From assembly GCF_025244725.1 (NCBI RefSeq), contig NZ_CP104203.1, positions 2,232,001 through 2,296,000 on the forward strand: DNA of 64,000 nucleotides, given 5' to 3'. Source of the DNA: Chryseobacterium oranimense. Lineage in GTDB: Bacteria > Bacteroidota > Bacteroidia > Flavobacteriales > Weeksellaceae. The stretch's first letter is position 1; each line of letters opens with the position of its first letter. Below are positions 17,637 through 26,616 of this stretch, piece by piece. The translations under genes and the position numbers were made by a program. The notes below the pieces were generated by a model that was not told the DNA's origin, did no database searches, and saw only the letters and a list, made by a program, of their open reading frames with translations.

Positions 17637-17659
17637 ACGCATTCAAAAAAACAAATAGT

Positions 17660-17690
17660 AAGGTCGGTACATCTATACCGACCTTTTTTT
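17660..17690 (+). terminator. Terminator of the surface-protein operon
   Basis: AAGGTCGGTA (17660-17669) pairs with TACCGACCTT (17676-17685) and continues into seven T (17684-17690). It lies 23 bp past the stop of the 166-residue protein gene. Confidence 0.92.
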
Positions 17691-17716
17691 GATTTGAAGA
17701 CTAAATATTTAAATGA

Positions 17717-18790
17717 TTATAAATGAATACCATTCTTTTTTTTCTCCTTGTTCATTATTGTTATAAATTCAGAAGGTGTTATTCCTTCAATCTTTTTAAA
17801 CACCCTATTAAAAGTAGATTGATTTGAAAATCCTGATTCTGTATAAATGTACATTAAAGTAACCTTGCTGATATCATTTTCATAAAGCAGTTTTTTTACA
17901 TTTTCAATTCTACAGGTATTCAGGTAATGATTAAAATTTGAAAAACCATTTAGCTTAATTGCTTTGTATACATATAAATTGTTAGATTTCAAAATATTAG
18001 ACAATTGAGAAATTGTAAAGTTTATATCTTTAAAATAAGCTTCTCCTTCTACAGTATTTTTTATATCTTCAAATAAAGAAACATATTTATCTATATTCTC
18101 ATGCTCCGGGAAAATTTCTTTATCGTTTTCAGTTGGTTTAAAAGATTCTGCAACTTTAGTATCAGTAAAATTAAGATCTTTCTCATTTTCTTCATTTTTT
18201 TCAAAGAAAAGTATTTTATTGAAAGTCTTCTCTTCTATTTCTGCATTTCTTATTTCTTCATTATAATATAATAAAATAAAAAATACAGCAAGGTTCGCCA
18301 GACCAACAAACGTATCAGAAACTACAATAACATTTACGTTGCTGAGACTAAAATAATCAAACTTAAATAATCTATTAAGCACACTTACTACTACAATAAT
18401 CAGAAATATATAAACAGAATAAATATAAACGTATTTTTTTCCCAGAAAAATGTGTGCTCCCAGCGGTACCGGTAAAAGCCACATCGCAGTAGCAGCAGAA
18501 TACTTCCAAAAGTCAAGCATGACAAATCCTGCAAATAAAGGTGCATAAGTCAAATAAAGATGAACAAGGACTTTTATGTTATAGCTTTTGCGAATGATCA
18601 TAAATGTATAAAACATTAAAACCGAATAGGCAAATGTACAGGCTGCAAAAAAAGAATCTTTAATAACAAAATAAAATACTATAGAGTAACCAAGCAATAT
18701 TGCAGACATTAAATTTACATATTGAGAAATCAATTTTCTCTTTAGTGCCTCTACAGACCTATCTCTAAATTCCTTGTTAATTATCATCAT
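17717..18790 (-). CDS. Membrane-bound AraC-type regulator (paralogue B)
   Basis: I chose ATG 18790 (the next codon, 18787, is also ATG), which gives about 357 residues and aligns with the start of paralogue A. A longer frame begins at 18859, but its extra 23 residues look like translated A/T-rich leader. About six membrane segments in the N-terminal half (WLLPVPLGAHIFLG matches paralogue A) are followed by a charged linker. The AraC helix-turn-helix domain comes last (INFTISQLSNILKSNN, then SNQSTFNRVFKKIEGITP). It is convergent with the surface-protein operon and probably regulates it or the downstream secreted-protein array. Confidence 0.8.
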   Translation of the reverse strand: MMIINKEFRDRSVEALKRKLISQYVNLMSAILLGYSIVFYFVIKDSFFAACTFAYSVLMFYTFMIIRKSYNIKVLVHLYLTYAPLFAGFVMLDFWKYSAATAMWLLPVPLGAHIFLGKKYVYIYSVYIFLIIVVVSVLNRLFKFDYFSLSNVNVIVVSDTFVGLANLAVFFILLYYNEEIRNAEIEEKTFNKILFFEKNEENEKDLNFTDTKVAESFKPTENDKEIFPEHENIDKYVSLFEDIKNTVEGEAYFKDINFTISQLSNILKSNNLYVYKAIKLNGFSNFNHYLNTCRIENVKKLLYENDISKVTLMYIYTESGFSNQSTFNRVFKKIEGITPSEFITIMNKEKKKNGIHL

Positions 18791-19180
18791 TGTGTATTTA
18801 AAAAACAGCTTATGCAAAACATTAATATACAACACATTATAAATATTAATGAAATTCAAAATTCAATTTATATATGAAATTTTTGATTGTTTTTATCAAT
18901 TAATTTTGCAAAAGTAATTCACAAATTTACAATAAATAGTGCATCAAAAAAATCAGAAAGATCAATTGCTTTCCAATTTTATCGATACAACTTTTATACA
19001 GAGCAGAATAGCATAAAAAACACTGATAAATGAAAAAACTTACTGAAAAAAATGCAATTGACTTTTGAATATAGATAAGCTTTAGCTCTTATACCAATTC
19101 AAACACACTATACAGCTATATATATTCGGATATACACTAATATATAGTTTCTATAATTTTTACCTCAATATAATTATTTA
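18791..19180. other. Gene-free A/T-rich stretch between AraC paralogue B and the HTH pair
   Basis: Two TAnnTTTG-like octamers lie back to back: TAATTTTG on + at 18901-18908 and TACTTTTG on - at 18909-18916. A near-palindrome lies at 19116-19147. No gene is visible. Confidence 0.5.
19116..19147. promoter_or_regulatory. A/T palindrome, candidate operator
   Basis: CTATATATATT (19116-19126) mirrors AATATATAG (19139-19147) around a 12-bp centre, 33 bp before the ATG of the first HTH gene. Its position would suit autoregulation. Confidence 0.35.
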
Positions 19181-19600
19181 ATGAATTTCAAAGATATAAA
19201 CATTGGTCAGATGATCAATCAACGAGTATTAGAATGCGATATACAAACTTCCCGGCTTTGTAATTTTTTCAACTGCTCTACCCAGGATATTTTAAACATG
19301 TATAATACTAAAAGCCTTGATTGTGAAATTCTTCTAAAATGGTGCAAAATTCTTGAATATGATTTTTTCAGATTGTACTCCCAAAATCTGCTGCTCTACG
19401 CTCCTGCTGCTGCAGATAATAAAAAGAACAAGGAAAATTCACAAATGCCGTATTTCCGTAAAAATATCTACACTAAAGAGGTCATCAATTTTATATTGGA
19501 AATGCTTGAAAATGGAGAAAAAACAAAGAATCAGATTATCAAAGAGTATAATATTCCTAAAACCACATTGTACAAATGGATAGAGAAAAACAGAAAGTAA
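19181..19600 (+). CDS. Small protein with XRE-like and transposase-type HTH domains
   Basis: The protein has 139 residues. The N-terminal part (about 7-65, IGQMINQRVLECDI to LEYDFFRLYS) resembles a Cro/CI-type helix-turn-helix. The C-terminal part (about 97-137, EVINFILEMLENGEK to IPKTTLYKWIEKN) is an HTH of the kind found in IS3-type OrfA proteins. No transposase catalytic domain, IS ends or OrfB is nearby. It overlaps the next HTH gene by 25 bp in a different frame. It may be a domesticated DNA-binding regulator for the secreted-protein array downstream. Confidence 0.6.
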   Translation: MNFKDINIGQMINQRVLECDIQTSRLCNFFNCSTQDILNMYNTKSLDCEILLKWCKILEYDFFRLYSQNLLLYAPAAADNKKNKENSQMPYFRKNIYTKEVINFILEMLENGEKTKNQIIKEYNIPKTTLYKWIEKNRK

Positions 19601-19911
19601 GCCATCCTTATTATAAAAAAATCTATTTTGATATTCTTACTAAAAAGTTTCCTGATAAACTCGATGAATGCAATAAGATATTGTCAAAAAAACAATTAAG
19701 TGTATTAGATATTATACAGCTTAACCAAAAAATTTTTGGAAACAACGAGATATTTTCAGAGAATCAGCGGCTCCGTTCTTATGATTACGAATCTATTGTC
19801 AAAATACTGGATTATCAACAAAAAAATAATCTCAGTAATACTCAGCTATCTATTCATTTTAAAATGAGCCGAAATACCATTGCTAAGTGGAAAAGCAAAT
19901 TCAAAGTTTAA
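19576..19911 (+). CDS. Small HTH protein, partner of 19181-19600
   Basis: The 111-residue protein has a C-terminal helix-turn-helix (about 72-109, SIVKILDYQQKNN to SRNTIAKWKSKFK) resembling that of the preceding gene. The N-terminal part is charged and helical, with no known domain. It starts at ATG 19576 inside the end of the previous gene, suggesting translational coupling; I see no canonical slippery heptamer for frameshifting. It ends 23 bp before the first secreted paralogue. I infer a two-gene regulatory unit. Confidence 0.55.
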   Translation: MDREKQKVSHPYYKKIYFDILTKKFPDKLDECNKILSKKQLSVLDIIQLNQKIFGNNEIFSENQRLRSYDYESIVKILDYQQKNNLSNTQLSIHFKMSRNTIAKWKSKFKV

Positions 19912-19934
19912 AAAACATTATCTAACACAAATTT

Positions 19935-20567
19935 ATGATTAAAATTATTTCGACAGTACTCTTAGGCAGTACTATCTTCTTTGCGCATGCCCAAAGCGCA
20001 GGAAATGTTGGCATCAATACATCCGTTCCCAAAAAAGAATTGACAGTGAATGGCACCATGAAAACGTCGGGGATGACATTAAAAGATCCGATTGAAAAAC
20101 TGGGACCAGATGAAAATTATTCTTTTCTAATTAAATCGCCGGCTCCTCAGAACAAAATCACATCTTATAATGATTCTTTTGTACCTACTACTCCGGCACC
20201 CATTAATCTTATTCAGTTTAAAATTACCTGCAATAATGATGATAAAGACTGGATAGATGAGTATGATACTAAAATCAATTCAAATAAATTTTTAGTGGTC
20301 ATAGCTTCCCATGGGTTTACTCAGCCTGTATATACAGTTACTGCATCCTGGATTACTCCTATGCCCAGTATTTTTGCTTACAGCTCAAATGGCACCTGGA
20401 AGATCAGGGCAGATTATGTAGGATTCTCAACCGATGATGCACTTCCTAAAGGTATATGGACGCTCAACTTACTGGTTTTCGACAGAGCGTATGCTAAAGA
20501 ATTCAATTCTGTACAGGCCATTAATACAACCGGAACAGGGGCGGCATCTGCCCCATTAATCCAATAA
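19935..20567 (+). CDS. Secreted VGINT-motif protein, tandem paralogue 1
   Basis: This 210-residue protein has a signal peptide ending FFAHAQ, followed by NVGINTSVPKKELTVNGTMK. That is the short N-terminal motif that in Bacteroidota precedes surface and fibre-like proteins. The body shares YDTKINSNKFLVVIA, SNGTWKIRA and a GxWTLNLLVFDRA ending with the next two genes. It is probably an exported structural or adhesive protein. No catalytic motif is visible and I do not assign a function. Confidence 0.6.
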   Translation: MIKIISTVLLGSTIFFAHAQSAGNVGINTSVPKKELTVNGTMKTSGMTLKDPIEKLGPDENYSFLIKSPAPQNKITSYNDSFVPTTPAPINLIQFKITCNNDDKDWIDEYDTKINSNKFLVVIASHGFTQPVYTVTASWITPMPSIFAYSSNGTWKIRADYVGFSTDDALPKGIWTLNLLVFDRAYAKEFNSVQAINTTGTGAASAPLIQ

Positions 20568-20584
20568 TAATATAATAAAAGAGT

Positions 20585-21220
20585 ATGAAAAAAATAACCA
20601 CCATATTAGTCGCTGCCTGTACTAGTCTAAATATTAGCGCTCAAGTTGGGATAAACACAAAAACTCCACAAGGAACACTGGATGTTTTAGGAGGGACATT
20701 AATAGAATCCTATGTCATTGATACTGTCAATTCATATGCATCGGGAAACTATTATCTTCTTACCCGTTCAAAAGATACAACACCCATAGGTAAAGTAAAA
20801 CTTCTTGATATTGCCCTTCGAAACGTGGCCCCTGTTAATACCTATAACATCATTCTTAAAAATGTAAGCCAGGATGATGTTGTCAGCTTAAATACAGGAT
20901 TGGAAACAAGCAAATATGTCGTTGCCATCACGGGTGCCGTTTTTACAGATGCCACACCCGGCGTCAATACAACAACAAGCATCAAATCATTTGGCGCATA
21001 TTCCACTGAAGTAACTTCCGTGACAAACGCAGGAAAAACTTACAATGCCATTAATTTAAGCTTTCAGGGAGCTGGTACAGCATCTGCCCAAAACGGGACC
21101 TGGTCACTTACCCTTTGTGTTTATGAAAAAGCACTTATTAAAGACTGGGGAACCTATACAGGAAACATAAACAGCTCATTTACGGGAGTTTCAACTAACA
21201 CACCCATAGGACTTCAATAA
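20585..21220 (+). CDS. Secreted VGINT-motif protein, tandem paralogue 2
   Basis: The 211-residue protein has a signal peptide ending NISAQ, then VGINTKTPQGTLDVLGG. Its middle keeps the paralogue pattern in diverged form (LETSKYVVAITGAVF) and its end has NGTWSLTLCVYEKALIKDW. It lies 17 bp after paralogue 1 and 6 bp before paralogue 3, so all three are probably one transcript. It is the most diverged of the three. Confidence 0.6.
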   Translation: MKKITTILVAACTSLNISAQVGINTKTPQGTLDVLGGTLIESYVIDTVNSYASGNYYLLTRSKDTTPIGKVKLLDIALRNVAPVNTYNIILKNVSQDDVVSLNTGLETSKYVVAITGAVFTDATPGVNTTTSIKSFGAYSTEVTSVTNAGKTYNAINLSFQGAGTASAQNGTWSLTLCVYEKALIKDWGTYTGNINSSFTGVSTNTPIGLQ

Positions 21221-21226
21221 AAAATC

Positions 21227-21889
21227 ATGAACAGAAAAATATATACAGTAATAATCATTTTTATAGGATTGTTCATTAATGCCCAGAATACAAAAGTAGG
21301 AATTAAGACATCAAATCCCACAGAAACGCTGGATGTAAACGGCTCAAGCTTTACCAACTCTTTATACCTTAGAAATCCCGGTGAACCGGATAAAACAGGC
21401 GGACATTTTCTTGCCACATCCAAAAATACGCTGGACCTGTATGATCCAACGCTTGAAAGCAGTGGGCTCTTTAATTATATTAAGCTTACCATTTCAGGAG
21501 TTCCTGCGACGGGAATTACAGATTATGACACGAAAATAGACGCTGCCAAATTTTTAGTGGTTGTACATAATTATTCTTTTCAGCTTAATAATGGCTCTAC
21601 AAAGGTTGCTCTTGATTATGGTAGTAATGGGGTCAATGATAACAAACAGGGGTCTCCCAATGTCAATACATTTAAAAGCAACGGAACTTGGCACATTAGA
21701 GCCAATTTTATCAACAGTAAATTAATGGATTACTTATATCCGGATGGCACTTACAACAATTTTAAAGTGGATCTGTACCTAATGGCTTATAAATATCTTA
21801 TAACCAAGCAAAATATCAATGATGACACTAAAGACCTTGGAGGCACAAATGGTTCCGCAGATGCTTTAAGTAAACCTTCCGGATTTTGA
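21227..21889 (+). CDS. Secreted VGINT-motif protein, tandem paralogue 3
   Basis: The 220-residue protein has a signal peptide ending FINAQ, then KVGIKTSNPTETLDVNGS. The body has YDTKIDAAKFLVVVHNYSF and SNGTWHIRANF, closest to paralogue 1. It is last in the array; a strong terminator follows at 21949-21975. The function is unknown. Confidence 0.6.
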   Translation: MNRKIYTVIIIFIGLFINAQNTKVGIKTSNPTETLDVNGSSFTNSLYLRNPGEPDKTGGHFLATSKNTLDLYDPTLESSGLFNYIKLTISGVPATGITDYDTKIDAAKFLVVVHNYSFQLNNGSTKVALDYGSNGVNDNKQGSPNVNTFKSNGTWHIRANFINSKLMDYLYPDGTYNNFKVDLYLMAYKYLITKQNINDDTKDLGGTNGSADALSKPSGF

Positions 21890-21948
21890 TATTTTTTCAG
21901 TATTTATAACAGCTTAGTTTAACATCCTCTTGTAAGATTACAGAGGCC

Positions 21949-21979
21949 AGACCTCACAATTTTATTGTGAGGTCTTTAT
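21949..21979 (+). terminator. Terminator of the VGINT array
   Basis: AGACCTCACAAT (21949-21960) pairs perfectly with ATTGTGAGGTCT (21964-21975) around a 3-base loop, and a T-rich run follows. Confidence 0.85.
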
Positions 21980-22009
21980 TTGCTGCATCTACACGTTACA
22001 ATTACCTTT

Positions 22010-22037
22010 TTTGAATGTAAAATAATTGTTAGATTTG
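22010..22037 (+). promoter_or_regulatory. Promoter of the Crp-type regulator
   Basis: TTTG (22010-22013) and TAGATTTG (22030-22037) lie 16 bp apart, close to the Bacteroidota -33/-7 pattern, and 52 bp before the ATG. Confidence 0.45.
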
Positions 22038-22089
22038 AATATTGTATTAGCGTGTATCCATAAACGGTTAAAAAGAAAATAAACTACCA

Positions 22090-22677
22090 ATGAATGACAT
22101 ATTTGAAAATTATCTATCCTCAACAGGACAGTTAACAGCTGAGGAAATTAACTTTTCCACACAGTTCTTCAAACCCATTCATTTAAAAAAAGGCGATTTT
22201 TTTATCCGTGAAGATGAACCCTGCAGATACATTGGATTTATCACCAATGGAGCCGTAAAAGCATACGCTATTGATAAAGAAGGGAAGGAAAATATAACCT
22301 GCTTCAAGTTTGAAAATGAATTTGCCACCTCATTTCCGGAATTTGTGGCACAGGAAAAATCCAGAAGGAGTATCAGGACTATAGAAGACAGCGTGATCTA
22401 TAAAATCAACTATCCGGATTACCAGCATCTGCTTGATCAGGTTATAGCCTGGAATAGAGTTATAAAATCTGTGATGGAGAACGAATATAACCAAAAGGAA
22501 CGTTACCTGCTGAATTACAATAATAGGTCAGCTGTGGATAAATACCTTCATGTACTGTCTAACGAACCGATGCTCGTCAAACGCATAGCAACGCAGGATC
22601 TGGCTTCATATCTGGGCATCACGCAGCGATCGCTTACACGCGCGAAAGGACAAATACATAAACCCAACCTATTATAG
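22090..22677 (+). CDS. Crp/Fnr family transcriptional regulator
   Basis: The 195-residue protein has an N-terminal cyclic-nucleotide-binding-like beta barrel (about 15-115, with HLKKGDFFIREDEPC and FITNGAVKAYA) and a C-terminal winged HTH (about 160-188, TQDLASYLGITQRSLTRAKGQ). The usual cAMP phosphate-binding Arg-Ser pair is not obvious, so the ligand may differ or be absent, as in many Bacteroidota members. The MBL hydrolase gene starts 54 bp downstream; the two are probably linked functionally. Confidence 0.8.
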   Translation: MNDIFENYLSSTGQLTAEEINFSTQFFKPIHLKKGDFFIREDEPCRYIGFITNGAVKAYAIDKEGKENITCFKFENEFATSFPEFVAQEKSRRSIRTIEDSVIYKINYPDYQHLLDQVIAWNRVIKSVMENEYNQKERYLLNYNNRSAVDKYLHVLSNEPMLVKRIATQDLASYLGITQRSLTRAKGQIHKPNLL

Positions 22678-22731
22678 GACAAATGTCCTTATGCAGTGCC
22701 GATTAGCGATGTAGATTTGCACAAAAAAATT

Positions 22732-23415
22732 ATGTTACGTCAAATTGCTCCTGAAGTCTTCCAGATCCCACTGATGCCGCGAAACAGTATCAACTGCTAT
22801 ATTATAGAAGGTGTATTGGTAGATTCCGGAATACGGAGTTCGTATACCACTGTAAAGAAAGCCATCGAGAAAATCCCCGTGTACCAGCATATACTGACGC
22901 ATGCACATGCAGACCACCAGGGCTGTAGCGATCTGATATGCGATGAATTTGCGATCCCCTTACTCTGTCATCCCAACGAGGTTTTCAGGACCGAAACGGG
23001 CATGGTAACCAACGACTATCCAACTCCGCAACATTGGATCGCAAAGCTTCAACAAAAATATTGGGCTGGTCAGGGACATAAAGTCGCACAGACAATCGTT
23101 GAAAACGATAGGATCGGAAACTTTAGGGTAATAGAAACACCCGGCCATTCGGCAGGTCATATTTCTTTATTCCGTGAGCAGGATGGTACACTGATCATCG
23201 GAGATGTGGCAACTAATATGAACCTTCTTACAACAGCAACCGGTCTGCACCTTCCACCAAATATATTCACCACAGATCAGCTGCGCAATATCAGATCACT
23301 GCAGAAGTTGGCAGAACTAAACCCTGCCATTATCTGCTTTGGTCATGGACCGGTTTTGAGAAATACAGACCGGAAGTTTGAACAATTCGTAGCTAAATAC
23401 AGCACAACAGTTTAA
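22732..23415 (+). CDS. MBL-fold metallo-hydrolase
   Basis: From ATG 22732 the protein has 227 residues; a GTG at 22696 would add 12 poorly supported residues. It has the metal motif THAHADH (His57, His59, Asp61, His62), then TPGHSAGH, IIGDVAT and a final CFGHGP histidine, as in glyoxalase II-like hydrolases. It should bind two zinc ions in the cytoplasm; the substrate cannot be told. It sits behind a Crp-type regulator. Confidence 0.85.
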   Translation: MLRQIAPEVFQIPLMPRNSINCYIIEGVLVDSGIRSSYTTVKKAIEKIPVYQHILTHAHADHQGCSDLICDEFAIPLLCHPNEVFRTETGMVTNDYPTPQHWIAKLQQKYWAGQGHKVAQTIVENDRIGNFRVIETPGHSAGHISLFREQDGTLIIGDVATNMNLLTTATGLHLPPNIFTTDQLRNIRSLQKLAELNPAIICFGHGPVLRNTDRKFEQFVAKYSTTV

Positions 23416-23441
23416 AAATAAATCCTTGCGGATAGTTCAAA

Positions 23442-24260
23442 TTAACTTTTTTCCATCGTCATTCTATAATTCTTCGGGGTCCAACCTGTTTGTGTTCTGA
23501 AAAAATAGGAGAAATGGGAGAAATTATTAAATCCAAGTTCAAAAGCTATTTCCTTGATTGATTTATTTGAGCTGTGTAATAATTTCTTGGCTTCCAGTAA
23601 TACTCTTTGTCTTATAAATTCTAACGGAGATATTTTGTATTGCTTTCTGCACAGAACTCCAAGATAATTGGGAGTAATGCATAACTCTTCAGCATAAAAA
23701 GCCACTCCTTTTTGCGTTTTGTAATAGGTTTCAACAAGTTCATGGAACCGGAAAGCAGGATTACTGTGATCACTTAATGCAGATTTTCCATGGATCTGCT
23801 CTATCCAAAGATTAATCATCAGCGCCAAAAGTCTTACCCTTGCATTAATAAGCTCCGGAAATATGACTTCCGAATGTATCTCTTTACGAATCGCATCAAA
23901 CTCCATACTGAATTTCTCATAAGCTTCTTCATTAGTCTGGATCATTTCGTATGTACTGTGAAGCGAAAAAGTATGTTTTAATGTTGGAGAAAATGTCTCA
24001 AGAATAGAGTCATTAATGATCAGTCTTCTTCCACTCGCCTGCGAAGGAAGATCCCATGTATATATCCTTTTAGGAAGATGAACAAATAATTGTTTGGAAT
24101 GTAAAGCGTAAGTATCAATATCTGTAACACAATTACCATCCGTACACTCATCTAAAATAATGATTGTGAAAGAATTGTCAGGAAAACGATTGAGCTCGGT
24201 AGAATTTATTTCGTCCTGATAAACAACGTTGATGTTTTTTTTATCCTCCTTTTGTTGCAT
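23442..24260 (-). CDS. AraC family transcriptional regulator (cytoplasmic type)
   Basis: The 272-residue protein has an N-terminal cupin-like ligand domain (about 1-150) and a C-terminal double HTH (about 175-268; SPLEFIRQRVLLEAKKLL, then KEIAFELGFNNFSHFSYFFR). Unlike the two AraC paralogues at 12-19 kb it has no membrane segments. It is divergent from moaA (159-bp gap), so control of the molybdenum cofactor operon is possible but unproven. Confidence 0.85.
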   Translation of the reverse strand: MQQKEDKKNINVVYQDEINSTELNRFPDNSFTIIILDECTDGNCVTDIDTYALHSKQLFVHLPKRIYTWDLPSQASGRRLIINDSILETFSPTLKHTFSLHSTYEMIQTNEEAYEKFSMEFDAIRKEIHSEVIFPELINARVRLLALMINLWIEQIHGKSALSDHSNPAFRFHELVETYYKTQKGVAFYAEELCITPNYLGVLCRKQYKISPLEFIRQRVLLEAKKLLHSSNKSIKEIAFELGFNNFSHFSYFFRTQTGWTPKNYRMTMEKS

Positions 24261-24388
24261 CCCTTATTTAATGTCCGATAAAGTTACTTAAATTCAATAT
24301 TATTACCCATCAATATCAGGAATTGTGAAATAAATATTATCTATTATCTGCCAATATAAAATTACCTCTTTCGGAGAGAAACATTCAG

Positions 24389-24396
24389 TATATTTG
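24389..24396 (+). promoter_or_regulatory. -7 element of the moa operon
   Basis: TATATTTG fits TAnnTTTG and lies 23 bp before the moaA ATG. Confidence 0.6.
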
Positions 24397-24419
24397 TAAT
24401 AAGACTTATTCTATTTAAA

Positions 24420-25406
24420 ATGTTGACAGATAAATTTGGAAGGAATATTAACTATCTGAGGCTTGCTATTGTAGACCGGTGTAATCTCCGCTGTACATAT
24501 TGCATGCCGGAAAAAGGTCTTAGCTGGATTAAGCAAAATGAATTAATGACTGATGAAGAAATGCTCAGAATCTGTTCAGTATTTACAGAAATGGGAGTAG
24601 ATAAAATCAGAATAACAGGAGGAGAACCTTTTGTAAGAAAAAACAGTATTAAGCTTATTCAGAAAATATCAGAGTTAGAGGAACTTACTGACCTCAGCAT
24701 AACCACCAACGGTCTTCTTACTGAACAATATATCCCGCAGCTGAAAAAATACGGAATAAAATCTGTCAATCTAAGTCTTGATACCCTTGACAGGGACCGT
24801 TTTTTCAAAATTACAAGAAGAAACAGTTTTGATAAGGTGATGAAGACCTTAGATCGTTTATTACAATATGATATAAAAGTAAAAATCAACACAGTGGTGA
24901 TGGAAGGGGAAAATACTGAGGACATTATTCCTTTAGTAATGCTTACAAAAGACCTTCCGGTAGATGTCCGCTTTATTGAAGAAATGCCTTTTAACGGAGG
25001 TGAAACCGATATTTCCCTAAAATGGAATTTCACACAAATTTACAGCCATATCAAAGATCATTTCCCCGAAATTCAAAAGACAGATGATCCTAAAAGCTCA
25101 ACGTCTTACAATTACAAGATCCCGGACTTTGAAGGAAGTGTAGGGATCATTGCAGCTTATACCCGGTCATTTTGCGGAGACTGCAACAGAATAAGAATCA
25201 CTCCTTCCGGTATTCTAAGAACCTGTTTATATGAAGGAACCGGCATCAATCTGAAGCATGAAATCCGTATGGGGAAAACAGATGAAGAGCTGAAAAATAT
25301 AATCATCAGCAGCATACACAAAAAACCGAAAGACGGCTGGGAAGCGGAAAAACTGAGTTTGACTGCATCTCAAATTCACCAGTCAATGGCAACAATAGGA
25401 GGATAA
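24420..25406 (+). CDS. moaA: GTP 3',8-cyclase MoaA
   Basis: The 328-residue radical-SAM enzyme has the N-terminal cluster motif CNLRCTYC (Cys21, Cys25, Cys28) and the C-terminal substrate cluster CGDC plus Cys269 (Cys252, Cys255, Cys269). It ends in the conserved Gly-Gly needed for catalysis. It converts GTP to 3',8-cyclo-GTP, the first step of molybdopterin synthesis, together with MoaC. It heads a five-gene plus-strand operon (moaA-moeA-moaC-mobA-moeB). Confidence 0.97.
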   Translation: MLTDKFGRNINYLRLAIVDRCNLRCTYCMPEKGLSWIKQNELMTDEEMLRICSVFTEMGVDKIRITGGEPFVRKNSIKLIQKISELEELTDLSITTNGLLTEQYIPQLKKYGIKSVNLSLDTLDRDRFFKITRRNSFDKVMKTLDRLLQYDIKVKINTVVMEGENTEDIIPLVMLTKDLPVDVRFIEEMPFNGGETDISLKWNFTQIYSHIKDHFPEIQKTDDPKSSTSYNYKIPDFEGSVGIIAAYTRSFCGDCNRIRITPSGILRTCLYEGTGINLKHEIRMGKTDEELKNIIISSIHKKPKDGWEAEKLSLTASQIHQSMATIGG

Positions 25407-25408
25407 TT

Positions 25409-26608
25409 ATGGAAATGATTAGCGTACAGCAGGCAGAAGAGATTATACTTTCCCAAATCAAAGACTTCGGAACCGAGGAGATTTTCTATGAAAATGCCTT
25501 AGGAAGAATTTTAGCAGAAAACATTTTGGCAGACCGCGATTTACCACCTTTTGACAGACCGACGGTGGATGGCATCGCAATCAGCTTTAAATCCTATGAA
25601 AAAGGAGTACGTGACTTTACCATCAAAGCTGTACAGGCAGCCGGAGAAACTCCGGTTTCTATTGATAACGAAAACGAATGCATAGAAATTATGACCGGAG
25701 CAGCTTTGGATTCCTCAATGGACACTATCATTCGTTATGAGGATATTTCGATAAACAACAATGTAGCAAGCATTACCATCGATCTCAAAAAAGGACAGAA
25801 TATCCATCTGAAAGGAAGAGATAAAAAATCGGGAGAAATACTGGTAAAAGCCAATCAGGTCATCACTCCGTCTATTCTCGGGATTGCTGCGTCAGTAGGA
25901 AAAACATTTCTGAAAGTGAAAAAACTTCCCAAAGTAGCCATTATTTCCACAGGAGACGAGATGGTTCCACCTGAAGACACTCCTACTCCATTTCAGCTGA
26001 GACGTTCTAACGGAATTACCATAAAATCTGTTTTAGAAAAATACAGAATCATTGCTGACTGGCTGCACTGGAATGATGATTTTGAATTCATAAAAAAAGA
26101 ACTTTCCCAATGTATCGATAATTATGATATTCTACTGATGAGCGGCGGGGTTTCTATGGGAAAATTCGATTATCTGCCCAAAGCCTGCGAAGAGCTGGGA
26201 ATAGAAAAACTTTTTCACAAGATAAAGCAAAGACCGGGAAAACCATTCTGGTTTGGAAAAAGCCGGAACGAAAAATTAGTTTTCGCATTCCCTGGAAATC
26301 CGGTTTCCGTATTTATGTGCTTACATCGGTATTTTATTCCCTGGCTGGAAAAATCTTTGGAAATCCCGGAAAATCCTCAATATGCCCTTTTGCAAAATGA
26401 TATAAATTTTCCATTTCCATTACAATATTTTGCACAGGTAAAACTCAGTGTGAATCCATCGGGACAATTAATCGCCGAATCAGTAAACACCAATGGTTCC
26501 GGAGATTTTTCCCATCTTGCGGAAACCGATGCATTCATAGAGCTTCCCCTGGAAAAAGATGAATTTAATAAAGGCGAAGTCTACAGAATCTGGAAATATA
26601 ATTTTTAA
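25409..26608 (+). CDS. moeA: Molybdopterin molybdenumtransferase MoeA
   Basis: The 399-residue protein carries the MoeA motifs PPFDRPTVDGIA (about 49-60), STGDEMVPPED, MSGGVSMGKFDYLP and PGNPVS. It inserts molybdate into adenylated molybdopterin. It starts 2 bp after the moaA stop. The partner adenylyltransferase (MogA or MoaB) is not in this window, so it must lie elsewhere or be replaced. Confidence 0.95.
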   Translation: MEMISVQQAEEIILSQIKDFGTEEIFYENALGRILAENILADRDLPPFDRPTVDGIAISFKSYEKGVRDFTIKAVQAAGETPVSIDNENECIEIMTGAALDSSMDTIIRYEDISINNNVASITIDLKKGQNIHLKGRDKKSGEILVKANQVITPSILGIAASVGKTFLKVKKLPKVAIISTGDEMVPPEDTPTPFQLRRSNGITIKSVLEKYRIIADWLHWNDDFEFIKKELSQCIDNYDILLMSGGVSMGKFDYLPKACEELGIEKLFHKIKQRPGKPFWFGKSRNEKLVFAFPGNPVSVFMCLHRYFIPWLEKSLEIPENPQYALLQNDINFPFPLQYFAQVKLSVNPSGQLIAESVNTNGSGDFSHLAETDAFIELPLEKDEFNKGEVYRIWKYNF

Positions 26609-26616
26609 TTGTACTC

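Noticed and set aside
19181..19911. A complete insertion sequence of the IS3 type
   Set aside because: Only HTH domains are present; there is no integrase core, no terminal inverted repeats and no target duplication that I can see.
22696..22731. GTG start for the MBL hydrolase adding 12 residues
   Set aside because: The family sequence begins at the ATG at 22732, and the extra residues do not resemble a signal or a domain.
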